Assembly: GCA_022825065.1 (NCBI GenBank)
Contig: JAJDYR010000026.1
Span: forward strand, 1 to 64,000
Source: a bacterium
GTDB taxonomy: Bacteria; UBA8248
DNA: 64,000 nt
Reading direction: 5' to 3'
The first letter of the stretch is position 1. Each line of letters begins with the position of its first letter. This document shows, one piece after another, positions 43,620-52,321 of this stretch. The notes beneath the pieces are model-generated. The model saw only the letters and a list, made by a program, of their open reading frames with translations. It was not told the origin of the DNA and ran no database searches. The position numbers and the translations under genes are program-made.

Positions 43620-44854
43620 GCGAAAACGCCCCGGCCCCCCTCAGCGGCAAGAAAACCGTCCTCGGCGTATCGGGCGGCATCGCCTCGTATAAATCGATCG
43701 ACCTGGCGCGCCTGCTCGCCCTCGACGGCGCCGAGGTGCAGACGGTGCTGACCGAGAGCGCCGCCTCGTTCGTGCAGCCGCTGCCATTCGAGGTGCTCAC
43801 GGGCCAAACGCCCATCCGGAGAATGTTCCCGCTCGAAGGGGGCAAATCCACGGGCGACATGCCGCACATCTCCCTGACGGAGGACGCAGACCTCATCATC
43901 ATCGCCCCGGCCACGGCGAACATCATCGGGAAATTCGCGCAAGGGGTGGGGGATGATTTTCTCTCCACGCTCCTGCTCTCCGCAAAGCCGCCCGCCCTCG
44001 TCGCTCCCGCCATGAACCCGCGCATGTGGGCCTCCCCGGCCCTTCAGGAAAACGTATCCTCCTTGCGCGAGAGGGGCCACGTCGTCATGGAGCCGGGCGT
44101 GGGACGCATGGCCCGCGCGGAGGAGGGCCTCGGCCGGGGGCGCATGCCCGAGCCGGGGGATATCCTGCTGGCCGCGCGCAAGATTCTGCTGCCTGACCCC
44201 GATCTTTCGGGCATGAAGCTCGTGGTCACCGCAGGTCCTACGCGGGAGAAGTGGGACGCCGTGCGTTATCTCTCGAACCGATCGAGCGGCAAGATGGGCT
44301 TCGCCCTGGCGGGAGAAGCCGCAAAACGCGGGGCGGACGCCGTGCTCGTGAGCGGCCCCGCCGCTCTCGCAGACCCGCCGGGGGTGCGCGTCGTGCGCGT
44401 GGAATCGGCCGCCCAGATGTATGAGGCGGTGAAGAACGAATGGGCGGACGCGCACGCCCTCGTCATGGCCGCCGCCGTGGCGGACTACCGCCCGGTCGAT
44501 CCATCGGCCCGAAAACACAAAAAAGGCGACGCTACCCTCGCGGTCGAACTCGAGCGGACGACGGACATACTCGCCGAGCTTTCCATCGAAAAGGGAGACA
44601 GAATCCTCGTCGGCTTCGCCGCCGAAACGGACGAGGTGACAGAGCGCGCGAAGGAAAAACGCGAACGAAAGGGGCTGGACTTCATCGTGGCGAACAGGGT
44701 CTCTGGCGATGAGGACGCGATGGGCGCTGACGCCTCGCGCGCCTGGATCATCGACTCAAACGCGACAGAAGCGCTCCCCGTCCTCGAAAAAGGGATTCTG
44801 GCGGGGCGCATCCTCGACCGACTCGCCAAAATGTGGCAAAACATCATCACCTGA
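43616..44854 (+). CDS. coaBC: bifunctional phosphopantothenoylcysteine decarboxylase / synthase
   Basis: 412 residues from GTG overlapping the gmk stop. The CoaC flavoprotein half has VLGVSGGIASYKSIDLARLL, the active-site His in MPHISLTEDADLIIIAPATA and the PAMNPRMW substrate loop. The CoaB half has VTAGPTREKWDAVRYLSNRS, SGKMGFALAGEAAKRGA and AAAVADYRP. The two catalyse consecutive steps of coenzyme A synthesis. Confidence 0.96.
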   Translation: MSENAPAPLSGKKTVLGVSGGIASYKSIDLARLLALDGAEVQTVLTESAASFVQPLPFEVLTGQTPIRRMFPLEGGKSTGDMPHISLTEDADLIIIAPATANIIGKFAQGVGDDFLSTLLLSAKPPALVAPAMNPRMWASPALQENVSSLRERGHVVMEPGVGRMARAEEGLGRGRMPEPGDILLAARKILLPDPDLSGMKLVVTAGPTREKWDAVRYLSNRSSGKMGFALAGEAAKRGADAVLVSGPAALADPPGVRVVRVESAAQMYEAVKNEWADAHALVMAAAVADYRPVDPSARKHKKGDATLAVELERTTDILAELSIEKGDRILVGFAAETDEVTERAKEKRERKGLDFIVANRVSGDEDAMGADASRAWIIDSNATEALPVLEKGILAGRILDRLAKMWQNIIT

Positions 44855-44888
44855 ACACTTTTTTCAAAACGCCCGCCGGTCCAAGACG

Positions 44889-45758
44889 ATGAACCGCGCA
44901 GAACTGGCCAGAGAAATACTCGGACACCTGAGAAACCAGAGAGCCGCAGGTATCGGTTACGTGAGCCTGGGAACTCCGCAGGAGACGGTTCCCCAGGCGG
45001 CGCTGCCCACGCAAAACCCACCCACACGGACGCCTGAACCCGCAGCCGCGTCCAATTCCGAGCAGCAGGCCCTGATTCCTGAAGCAGCACCCGTATCTTC
45101 TCCTACCCTGGCCCCCATGGCGAAGCGCAGAGACCCCGGCCCCGAGCCGCCGCCGCTTCCCTTCGACCCGGACGCGGAGATGTCGCTCGCAGAACTCGAA
45201 GCCGCCGTGGACGGCTGTTTGCGGTGCAAGCTGGGGCCGGGCCGGACGAACCTCGTGTTCGGCGTGGGGAACCCGGCGGCGAACCTCGTCATCGTCGGCG
45301 AAGCGCCGGGAGCGAACGAAGACGCGGAGGGGATCCCCTTCGTGGGCCGCGCGGGCCAGATGCTGACCAAGATGATCGAAAACGTCATCGAGGTCCCCCG
45401 CCAGGAGGTCTACATCTGCAACATCCTGAAGTGCCGTCCGCCGGGCAACCGAAACCCCGAACCGGACGAGATCGACTGCTGCGAGCCTTACCTCCACAAG
45501 CAACTCGCCGTCATCCAGCCCAGGCTCATCCTGGCTTTGGGTAAATTCGCCGCGCAGTGGCTCCTCCAGACGAAGACGCCCATCGGCAGGCTCAGGGGCA
45601 AGTTCGGGCGCTACCAGGGCATTCCCTGCCTCTCGACCTATCACCCGGCCTATCTGCTCAGAAACCCGCGCGACAAGCGACTGGTGCTCGACGATCTGCT
45701 CAAGGCAAAGGCCGTCTACCACGGAGAGGCGGAAGCCGATATCGAGCTGTTTGGCTAG
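44889..45758 (+). CDS. type 4/5 uracil-DNA glycosylase (Fe-S family)
   Basis: 289 residues. About 100 N-terminal residues are a Pro/Ala-rich linker of low complexity after a short helix. The UDG domain then follows: a first Fe-S Cys pair in CLRCKLG, motif 1 VGEAPGANEDAEGIPFVGRA, the second cluster Cys in CNILKCRPPGNRNPEPDEI and a final Cys, and the motif STYHPAYLLRNP (His-Pro). The type 4 family removes uracil from DNA. It lies 34 bases after coaBC in the same direction. The stop codon abuts repeat element D. Confidence 0.92.
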   Translation: MNRAELAREILGHLRNQRAAGIGYVSLGTPQETVPQAALPTQNPPTRTPEPAAASNSEQQALIPEAAPVSSPTLAPMAKRRDPGPEPPPLPFDPDAEMSLAELEAAVDGCLRCKLGPGRTNLVFGVGNPAANLVIVGEAPGANEDAEGIPFVGRAGQMLTKMIENVIEVPRQEVYICNILKCRPPGNRNPEPDEIDCCEPYLHKQLAVIQPRLILALGKFAAQWLLQTKTPIGRLRGKFGRYQGIPCLSTYHPAYLLRNPRDKRLVLDDLLKAKAVYHGEAEADIELFG

Positions 45759-45896
45759 GGGTTGTTGAAAAACCCCTCTCAAGCGGTGGGGGGTACGATG
45801 GTTTTGTAGGGACAGGCCTCCGTGCCTGTCCCTACGGTAAACAATTCGATGATCGGGATGCCCTCCCTTCCTCAGGAGGGCTTTTTCAACAACCCC
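45759..45896. mobile_element. MITE-like element, short copy D
   Basis: It is flanked by GGGTTGTTGAAAAA (45759-45772) and its exact inverse at 45882-45895. The centre carries the TAGGGACAGGCCTCCGTGCC palindromic module (45807-45834) also found in copy A, and no long C-rich hairpin. At 138 bp it is a compact member of the same family. Its left edge starts directly after the glycosylase stop codon. Confidence 0.8.
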
Positions 45897-45993
45897 GCTA
45901 AGGGGAAATTACGGGGGAGCCGGTTTTCATCATCGCCCCGGAACGGCCGCGTACCCGAAAAAACGCCGTTCTCCCCGTCGGGCCGGGCGGACA

Positions 45994-46024
45994 TTGACAG
46001 ACGACGAACGGATCGGAATATAAT
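45994..46024 (+). promoter_or_regulatory. candidate promoter for the 14-residue-repeat protein
   Basis: TTGACA (45994-45999) and a perfect TATAAT (46019-46024) separated by 19 bases, slightly longer than optimal. It ends 46 bases before the ATG. Confidence 0.5.
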
Positions 46025-46070
46025 TCCTTGAGGGCCCAACGACTTGTTCATTCGGCTCTGGAGGAAACTC

Positions 46071-46628
46071 ATGACCACGTACGAAGCGCTGAACCTCGTC
46101 ATCGGCACGTCCCAATGCGCTCTCATCTGGTATGGCCTCAATCAAATGCGTGATGCCTCGAAAAATCGGGACAAGGCGCTGGACGATCAAAGAGCGGCGC
46201 TGGATGCGTTGATTGAACGCACGGCGGCAAGCTCGAAATCGTTGGAGGCAACGCTCGAACGCACGGCGGCAAGCTCGAAATCGCTGGAGGCGACGCTCGA
46301 ACGCACAGCGGGCAACTCGAAGTCGCTGGAGGCGATGCTCGAACGTACGGCGGGCAACTCGAAGTCGCTGGAGAATCAGTCGAAGGCGCTCGAAGCCATG
46401 CTTCAACGCACGGAAGGCAACTCGGAGGCGCTGGGCGATCAGAGAATCGCACTAGATGCCTTGATTGAACGCACGGCGGCAAGTTCGAAGTCGCTGGAGG
46501 CGACGCTCGAACGTACGGCGGGCAACTCGAAATCGTTGGAGAATCAGTCGAAGGTGTTGGAAGAACTCATCAAAGGACAAGAAGAAAGCAGGATGGCGTT
46601 CAGGGCTTTCATCGAACGCATGCGCTAG
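46071..46628 (+). CDS. membrane-anchored 14-residue-repeat coiled-coil protein
   Basis: 185 residues from the ATG with TGGAGGAAAC upstream. A short hydrophobic N-terminus (YEALNLVIGTSQCALIWYGL) runs into NQMRDASKNRDKALDDQ, matching the equivalent segment of the protein encoded at 30137-30628. Then come units close to LERTAASSKSLEAT, 14 residues each, with an insertion LENQSKALEAM, repeated to about residue 165, and a charged end. A continuous coiled coil is predicted. It is a likely paralogue with a different, recently expanded repeat. Function unknown. Confidence 0.75.
   Translation: MTTYEALNLVIGTSQCALIWYGLNQMRDASKNRDKALDDQRAALDALIERTAASSKSLEATLERTAASSKSLEATLERTAGNSKSLEAMLERTAGNSKSLENQSKALEAMLQRTEGNSEALGDQRIALDALIERTAASSKSLEATLERTAGNSKSLENQSKVLEELIKGQEESRMAFRAFIERMR
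46215..46550 (+). repeat. 42-bp coding tandem repeat in two blocks
   Basis: Full units begin at 46215, 46257, 46299, 46341, then again at 46467 and 46509, with a diverged stretch between. Units share GAACGCACGGCGGCAAGCTC or GAACGTACGGCGGGCAACTC starts. The second block repeats the last-unit ending (GAGAATCAGTCG), so a larger segmental duplication of about 126 x 2 bp also seems to have occurred. Confidence 0.8.
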
Positions 46629-46707
46629 AAAGTCCGGATCCCGCTTCCGCGTCTTCCGGTGCAGACAGGGGCTGCTCCCCCGAAACTTTCCTTACGCGAG
46701 AGGCGGG

Positions 46708-47100
46708 CTATTCCGTCTCCCCCGGATAGTTGGACACCTCGATCAGGTTGCCGTCCGGATCGCGGAAATAAAATGAGCGGATCGGCCCCACCGCGCCGCT
46801 CTTGTCACTTGGGCCTTCGATGATCTCCACGCCGCAAGCGCGCACGTGGGCCATCGCTTCCTCCAAATCCGTTTTCGCGATGAGGCACACGTCCTCGGAA
46901 CCCGGAACGGGCGGGTCGGCCTTTGGCTCGAACTCCGCTCCCGCCTGATGCAGGTTTATCTTCTGCTCACCGAACCGGAGCGCGCGGCGACCCCCCTCGA
47001 AGATGATGACCTCCATGCCGAGAACCTTGGCGTAGAATTCACAGGTGCGCTCCACGTCGCGCACGGTGAACACCATGTGGTCGAAGCGGTCGATCTCCAA
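46708..47100 (-). CDS. VOC family protein (glyoxalase-like dioxygenase fold)
   Basis: 130 residues from a TTG with AGGAGA 5 bases upstream; an in-frame ATG at 47142 has no ribosome site. [20 protein letters not shown] starts module one with the ligand His. [20 protein letters not shown] starts module two. [14 protein letters not shown] supplies the last Glu ligand. It is distinct in sequence from the two VOC proteins at 31.4-32.3 kb. Confidence 0.87.
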   Translation of the reverse strand: MEIDRFDHMVFTVRDVERTCEFYAKVLGMEVIIFEGGRRALRFGEQKINLHQAGAEFEPKADPPVPGSEDVCLIAKTDLEEAMAHVRACGVEIIEGPSDKSGAVGPIRSFYFRDPDGNLIEVSNYPGETE

Positions 47101-47335
47101 GGGACTCTCCTGAGCAAAGGGGTTGCACGCCAAATCGCCCAAAAAACTTTTCGGGGATTGTTTTCCCGATTTTCAGGCAATCCCGCTGTCGGGGGCAACC
47201 CCCGGTGAGGGCCTCCCCACCTTCCATAGCACAGGGATGCGCGTTTGATTTCCCACGGGAAATATACGATAAGGACTTTGCGTTTTCGCCCGCAAATCAA
47301 CGCAATCACCCGCCCGAGAAACAGGAGGAGCGTCG

Positions 47336-48115
47336 ATGGGGGAAAGGCCCGCGGCGAACCTGAGCGGCAAGGATCGCCTCATCGTTGCCCTGGACGTGCC
47401 GACGCACGAGGAAGCGCTCGGGCTGGTTGAAAAACTCGAGAACGTCTCGTTTTTCAAGGTCGGGCTAGAGCTCTTTCTGGCGGGGGACCTGCTCGGGTTC
47501 ATCAACGAGCTTCAGGACCGCCGCTCAGGCGAAGGCGGGGTGTTCGTCGATCTCAAGCTCTCGGGAGACATCGGCAACACGATCGCCAGGTTCATCGAGA
47601 GCTGCATGGCGCTTAACGTCAGGTTCGTCACGCTCACCGAGTCCATGCCCTACGTGATGACGACCAGGACCATGGAAACCGCGCTCAAAACCCGAGGCGT
47701 TGCGGCGCACCCCAGACTCCTGATGGTGCCGCTGCTTTCGAGCCTGAGCGATGACGATTTGCGAAGCGAAGGAATAAAAGGAGCGGATTCGACGCAATAC
47801 ATTCTCGACCGGGGAGAGAAGCTGCTCGCAGAGGGGTGTGACGGGCTGATCGTTTCAGGCGACGCCATCAGGGCCTGCCGTGAGAAATTCCCGGATGCCG
47901 ACATCGTAAGCCCCGGAGTCCGGCCTCCGTGGGCCGCATCGGACGATCACAAACGAATCACCACGCCGGCGGAAGCCATCCGCATGGGTTCGGACTATCT
48001 CGTCGTGGGCAGGCCCATCACGAAAAGCGAGGATCCGTTCGGCGCGGCCAAGGCGATCATCGAAGAGATGGACGAAGCGCTCGAATCCAGGAGTTCCGTT
48101 GCCACGGCGGGATAA
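47336..48115 (+). CDS. pyrF: orotidine 5'-phosphate decarboxylase
   Basis: 259 residues, ATG with AGGAGGAG upstream. DRLIVALDVPTHEEALGLVE, then FFKVGLELFLAGD, the catalytic region FVDLKLSGDIGNTI, and VSPGVRPPW and DYLVVGRPITKSEDPF. It makes UMP. The catalytic array is usually DxKxxDI, but here it reads DLKLSGDI with one extra residue between Lys and Asp. All other landmarks are normal, so the enzyme is probably active, perhaps in a variant subgroup. Confidence 0.9.
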   Translation: MGERPAANLSGKDRLIVALDVPTHEEALGLVEKLENVSFFKVGLELFLAGDLLGFINELQDRRSGEGGVFVDLKLSGDIGNTIARFIESCMALNVRFVTLTESMPYVMTTRTMETALKTRGVAAHPRLLMVPLLSSLSDDDLRSEGIKGADSTQYILDRGEKLLAEGCDGLIVSGDAIRACREKFPDADIVSPGVRPPWAASDDHKRITTPAEAIRMGSDYLVVGRPITKSEDPFGAAKAIIEEMDEALESRSSVATAG

Positions 48116-48249
48116 CCCACGTTGCCATAGCTAATATGTGAACTAATATACTTGCTACCAAGTAAAAGGATCATTTTTCTTAAACTTAACCCTTAAAGTG
48201 ATACTATAACAATAAGATTAGGAGTGAACGTATTTGGAAGGATTTAAAA

Positions 48250-48945
48250 ATGGCTATGATTCCTGAGCCGACGAAAATGGCAGCTTATACAATTTACGAA
48301 GTGTCACGTTATATTTCCGTCCCATATTCTACACTTTACCATTGGTCTATTGGTCGTGGGGCTAAGGGTTGTTTTGTGAATATCCCCTCCAGAAGACCAA
48401 ATCTTATGTCATTTATAAACCTCACGGAGTTGCACTTATTGCGCACTATAAGGAGCAAATACAAAATATCGGCGCAAAAAATTTATAACGCGATACGGTA
48501 TTTGAAAAAATATGCAGAAAGTGAGCAAGAAAAAGAATACCCCTTGGCATGCGCGAAAATGCTTGTAGATATCGATCGGAGAAGTATATTCGTAAAGCAG
48601 TCGGGAATTCTCATAGATGCAAGTGGTCATGGCCAAACCACTATGCACGAGCTCATAGGTTTGGCCCTTGATAGAATTGAAAAAGATAATGCCGGAATTC
48701 CTATTAAGCTCTACCCTTTCACCACGCCTGAAGCGGAAAAAAATTCTCCCAAAAAAATAGTAATTGACCCCAGGATATCTTTTGGTCGACCAATCATATC
48801 TGAATTTGGCATTTCTACGAGCATAATTGCTGGAAGACATAAATATGGGGAGTCAATTGATTCGCTTTGTGAAGATTATGGATGTTCAAGAGAAGATATT
48901 GAAGAAGCAATAAGATTTGAGTTCTCATCGCCCATTTCCGACTGA
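48250..48945 (+). CDS. DUF433-domain antitoxin-like protein
   Basis: 231 residues. An N-terminal MerR/helix-turn-helix-like part (AAYTIYEVSRYISVPYSTLY HWS region) is followed by a middle domain and a C-terminal DUF433 module (about 168-226): IVIDPRISFGRPIISEFGIS, then LCEDYGCSREDIEEAIRFE. Such proteins pair with PIN-like toxins. The AT-rich gap before it has TATAAC at 48205-48210 as a possible -10. Base composition is far more AT-rich than neighbours (18 G/C in 48481-48540), indicating horizontal gain. It overlaps the toxin start by 29 bases. Confidence 0.85.
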   Translation: MAMIPEPTKMAAYTIYEVSRYISVPYSTLYHWSIGRGAKGCFVNIPSRRPNLMSFINLTELHLLRTIRSKYKISAQKIYNAIRYLKKYAESEQEKEYPLACAKMLVDIDRRSIFVKQSGILIDASGHGQTTMHELIGLALDRIEKDNAGIPIKLYPFTTPEAEKNSPKKIVIDPRISFGRPIISEFGISTSIIAGRHKYGESIDSLCEDYGCSREDIEEAIRFEFSSPISD

Positions 48946-49333
48946 AACCCCAGTCTTTTTCTTGGATAGAAGTCTTGGCAGGAGAAAGATCGCACAAGCC
49001 TTGCGCGAAGAGGGGATGCAATGTGAGGTTCACGATGATTATCTCTCTCCGAAGGCATCCGATGAAGAATGGCTGAAGTTCGCATCCGAAAAAGGCTGGA
49101 TTGCCATTACCAAAGACAAAGGAATAAAACGCAGAAAACTATTTCTTCATTACTTAAAAGAATATTCAGGCCGCGTTCTGGTTATCACAACAAAGAAGCA
49201 AAAAGCCTAGAATATGATCGAATGTCTCTTGAAAGGGAAAAACAGAATTGAAAATTTCATCAAGAAAAATGATGCGCCCTTCATTGTCAGCATTTCTCTA
49301 AACGGAATGCTAACAGTATACGATCTAAAATAA
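48917..49333 (+). pseudogene. PIN-like (VapC45/DUF5615-type) toxin interrupted by an in-frame TAG
   Basis: TTG start inside the antitoxin gene. The reading PVFFLDRSLGRRKIAQALRE, then VHDDYLSPKASDEEWLKFA and WIAITKDKGIKRRKLF, has the acidic residues of the PIN-like active site (Asp in FLDRS, Asp-Glu-Glu, Asp in TKDK). A TAG stop falls at 49208-49210 after 97 codons. The same frame then continues without a shift: NMIECLLKGKNRIENFIKK, then DAPFIVSISLNGMLTVYDLK, to TAA at 49331. The family normally continues with a helix and a PPFIA-V-like strand, so the downstream part looks like the genuine C-terminus. Nonsense mutation is the simplest reading; the truncated 97-residue form might still act. Confidence 0.75.
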
Positions 49334-49410
49334 GCCAATACCTTCCGATTCAATCCCTAGAAGATTTCTTGTTCCACCTTACCATTGTAGCTTTTTGCGC
49401 AATTCCCCCC

Positions 49411-50862
49411 TCACTTATCCTTCCGTCGCGCCCTTCTTCCCGGCATGGCGGGGTCGGAGGGGCGGCGGTCGTCCATGGACTTCTCATCGGGCACGTTCAG
49501 GCGCTCGCCGAGGCGCTCGTTCAGTATCTCCTCGCGGGTGGCGAGCCTCTTCCGGACCTCCGCCTCGAATCCCCGGGAGGTGGGGTGGTAAAACCGCGTC
49601 CCCTGCAGGCCTTCGGGCATGCCCTCCATCTCGACGACCGCGTCGTCGAACTCGTGCGCGTGCTTGTAGCCCGCGCCGTAGCCGAGGTCGCGCATGAGGC
49701 CGGTGGGCGCGTTCCTCAGGTGATGCGGAACGGGCGCGGCGTCCTGCTCGCGCACGGCGCGTTCCGCCGCCCCGAAGCCCCGGTAGACCGCGTCGCTCTT
49801 GGGCGCCTGGGCGAGATAGACCACCGCCTGCGCGATGGCGAGCTTCCCCTCGGGGAGGCCGATGAAGTGAAACGCCCCCTGGGCGGCGGTCGCCACGGCG
49901 AGCGCATTCGGGTCCGCCATGCCGACGTCTTCCGAAGCGAAGCGCACGAGACGCCGCAGGATGTACATGGGGTCTTCGCCCCCCTCCAGCATGCGCGCGA
50001 GCCAGTAGAGGGCGGCGTCGGGGTCGGAAGCCCGCAGGGTCTTGTGAAGGGCGGAGATGAGGTTGTAGTGCTCCTCGCCCGACTTGTCGTAGAGCAGCGT
50101 CTTGCGCTGGGCGGCCTCGCCCACCAGCTTCGCGTCGACCCGGCGGTTCTCGCCGGCGAGGGCGGCTGCGGCTTCGAGGATGTTCAAGGCCGAGCGCGCA
50201 TCCCCGCTGCTGAGCACCGCGACGCGGCGCAGGGCGTCTTCTTCCGCATCCAGCTTCAAGGCCCCGAGGCCGCGTTCTTTGTCCTCCAGGGCGCGGCGGA
50301 GAAGCGCCACGACGTGCTCTTCCTTCAGTCCCTCCAGCACGAACACGCGCGCGCGGGAGAGCAGGGGCGCTATGACCTCGAATGAGGGGTTTTCCGTCGT
50401 GGCGCCGATGAGGGTGAGCGCGCCGTTTTCCACGTGCGGGAGGAGGCCGTCCTGCTGGGCCTTGTTGAAGCGGTGAATCTCGTCAATGAACAGAATCGTG
50501 CGGACGTTTCTGCGCCGCATCTGCTTCGCCTCGTCCACGGCGGCTCGCAACTCCTTCACACCGTGGAGCACCGCGCTCAGCGTGATGAAGTGCGCGTTCG
50601 TTTTCCCCGCGATGATGCGCGCGAGCGTCGTCTTGCCCGTGCCGGGCGGCCCCCAGAAGATGAGCGGACGCAAGGAATCTTCCTCCACGGCGCGCCTCAG
50701 CACGCGGCCCGGGCCGATCAGGTGATCCTGTCCCAAAACCTCATCGAGCGTCCGGGGCCGCATGCGCTCGGCCAGGGGCGCCCCCGGATCGACCCGGGGC
50801 GTTTGTGATTCACCGTCGCCGCTGTCACCGTCTTCCGTCTGATCGAACAGGCTTCTTTCCAA
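49411..50862 (-). CDS. rarA: replication-associated recombination protein RarA (MgsA)
   Basis: 483 residues from a TTG with AAGGAG upstream; the open frame extends 13 codons further. [20 protein letters not shown], Walker [10 protein letters not shown], Walker [21 protein letters not shown], sensor 1 [10 protein letters not shown] and the C-terminal tetramerisation region ([48 protein letters not shown]) are all present. A AAA+ ATPase acting at stalled forks. Confidence 0.95.
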   Translation of the reverse strand: MERSLFDQTEDGDSGDGESQTPRVDPGAPLAERMRPRTLDEVLGQDHLIGPGRVLRRAVEEDSLRPLIFWGPPGTGKTTLARIIAGKTNAHFITLSAVLHGVKELRAAVDEAKQMRRRNVRTILFIDEIHRFNKAQQDGLLPHVENGALTLIGATTENPSFEVIAPLLSRARVFVLEGLKEEHVVALLRRALEDKERGLGALKLDAEEDALRRVAVLSSGDARSALNILEAAAALAGENRRVDAKLVGEAAQRKTLLYDKSGEEHYNLISALHKTLRASDPDAALYWLARMLEGGEDPMYILRRLVRFASEDVGMADPNALAVATAAQGAFHFIGLPEGKLAIAQAVVYLAQAPKSDAVYRGFGAAERAVREQDAAPVPHHLRNAPTGLMRDLGYGAGYKHAHEFDDAVVEMEGMPEGLQGTRFYHPTSRGFEAEVRKRLATREEILNERLGERLNVPDEKSMDDRRPSDPAMPGRRARRKDK

Positions 50863-51916
50863 GGCGCGCTCCTTTTCCAGAGAAACAACGCATTGTAGCA
50901 CCCGTTTTTCAGCTTATCGAAACATATTTTCACTCCGCGCTGGGGGAACGAGCGCCTTTCACGCACAACCTGACGAATCTGCGCCGCAGACGTGAACGCC
51001 TCCTCGCTCGAAAACCCGTTTTCCAAACCCGGGCGCGGACGCGTCAACCACTCCCCCACCAGCCGCGTCAAACGCCGTTCCTCCTTCCCCGGTCGGCAAA
51101 CCCGCTCTCTTCGGTGCTGTTGAAAAACCCTGCAAAGCCAGGACTGCCGTCATTCCGGTGTCGGAGCCGACAAATGCGGGAGGATTCGACGGAATCCGGA
51201 GCCGATGCGAATACCCGGGGCCGAGGGGAACCCGCCATCCGTATCGGACGCCGCATTTTCGCCTTCTTCCACTCCCGCCCGCCCGGATTCCGGGCAATCC
51301 CTCCCTCCTCGGTCGGTATGGATTGCCGGAATGACGAACGAAAGCGGATTCAGCACACCCTCCCTGATCGCTCGGGTCAGGCTCTCCTCCACCAGTCGAA
51401 TTTCACCTTCGGGCACCGGGGCGCGCTCCGCATTTTCCCGCATTTGCCGTCGTGGCGAAGGCCCGGGAGCGCGGTAGAATCACGCCGCGGACCGGCTTGT
51501 CGAGCCGGGAGGGAATTTCCGAAAAATTCGATAAAATCAGATAAATTCACGGGGTTTTTCGATAAATTTCTGAAAATTAATTTCTTGGGAAATGACGCCG
51601 CCGGAATCCGGGCGCAGGGGAATTCTGCCATGGCCCGCTACACCTGCAATAACGGCAAATGCGCGCAAATGCGGGGGCGAAAATCCCCCTCCCGCAGAGG
51701 CATTGCGAGGACACCACGGCTCCGGAGGCGTGCGCGCAGCGGCAGAGGCGGGGACTCGCGTGGCGCCGCGCTCCCACAGGGCGAACGGGAAACGTCTGCA
51801 AGTATTTGATAAAGAATAATTTATCGTACGGCCCTCGAAGTATGCCGCGAAAGATACCCAAGGGCCTCGTTTTGTGTTTTGATGGGGCATTACGCGTCAA
51901 GCGCGCAGGAGGCCAT
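50863..51916. other. 1-kb non-coding region with degenerate inverted repeats
   Basis: Long frames here are Arg/Pro/Ser-rich in all readings and have no family signal. Visible items: TGTTGAAAAACCCTGC at about 51118, resembling an end of the MITE family; inverted arms CGTCATTCCGG (51148-51158) and CCGGAATGACG (51326-51336) about 170 bases apart; related GACGCCGCCGGAATCCGGGC near 51595; and an AT-rich patch at 51520-51585. It probably contains the ridA promoter near 51800-51900 and decayed mobile DNA. It also marks the change from high to lower G+C to the right. Confidence 0.5.
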
Positions 51917-52306
51917 ATGGAAAAAAGAGTCGTTCATACCGATAAGGCCGCATCGGGCAAGGTGCCGCTCTCCCAGGCGGTTCAGGTGGGGGAGTGGCTT
52001 CACTGCTCGGGGCAGCTGCCCCTCGACCCCAGGACGGGAGAACTCGTCCCGGGCGGCGTCGCCGAGCAGACGCGGCAGATCATCGAGAATCTCAAGGCGG
52101 TGTGCGAGGCGGGCGGCACGTCGCTCGAAAACGCCGTAAAAGTGACCATTTTCATGGAAGATCTGGCGGATCTGGGAGAAATGAACGCCGTATTCGAGGA
52201 GTACTTCGGGATAGAAGACCCTCCGGCGCGAACGACGTTTCAGGCGGCGAAAATCATCGCGGGCGCGAAACTCGAAATCGAACTGCTCGCGTTCATCCCC
52301 CAATAA
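51917..52306 (+). CDS. ridA: RidA family protein (enamine/imine deaminase)
   Basis: 129 residues from the ATG with AGGAGGCC upstream. VPLSQAVQVGEWLHCSGQLP, QTRQIIENLKAVCEAGGTSL, KVTIFMEDLADLGEMNAVF and RTTFQAAKI follow the YjgF/RidA pattern; the Arg that binds the carboxylate is in PPARTTFQ. RidA hydrolyses reactive 2-aminoacrylate. It lies 15 bases before purE. Confidence 0.93.
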   Translation: MEKRVVHTDKAASGKVPLSQAVQVGEWLHCSGQLPLDPRTGELVPGGVAEQTRQIIENLKAVCEAGGTSLENAVKVTIFMEDLADLGEMNAVFEEYFGIEDPPARTTFQAAKIIAGAKLEIELLAFIPQ

Positions 52307-52321
52307 AACTAGGAGAACCTT

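Noticed and set aside
50805-51809. 334-residue plus-strand frame over the rarA start and the non-coding region
   Set aside because: Arg/Pro/Ser-rich, begins antisense to rarA, and contains the degenerate inverted repeats.
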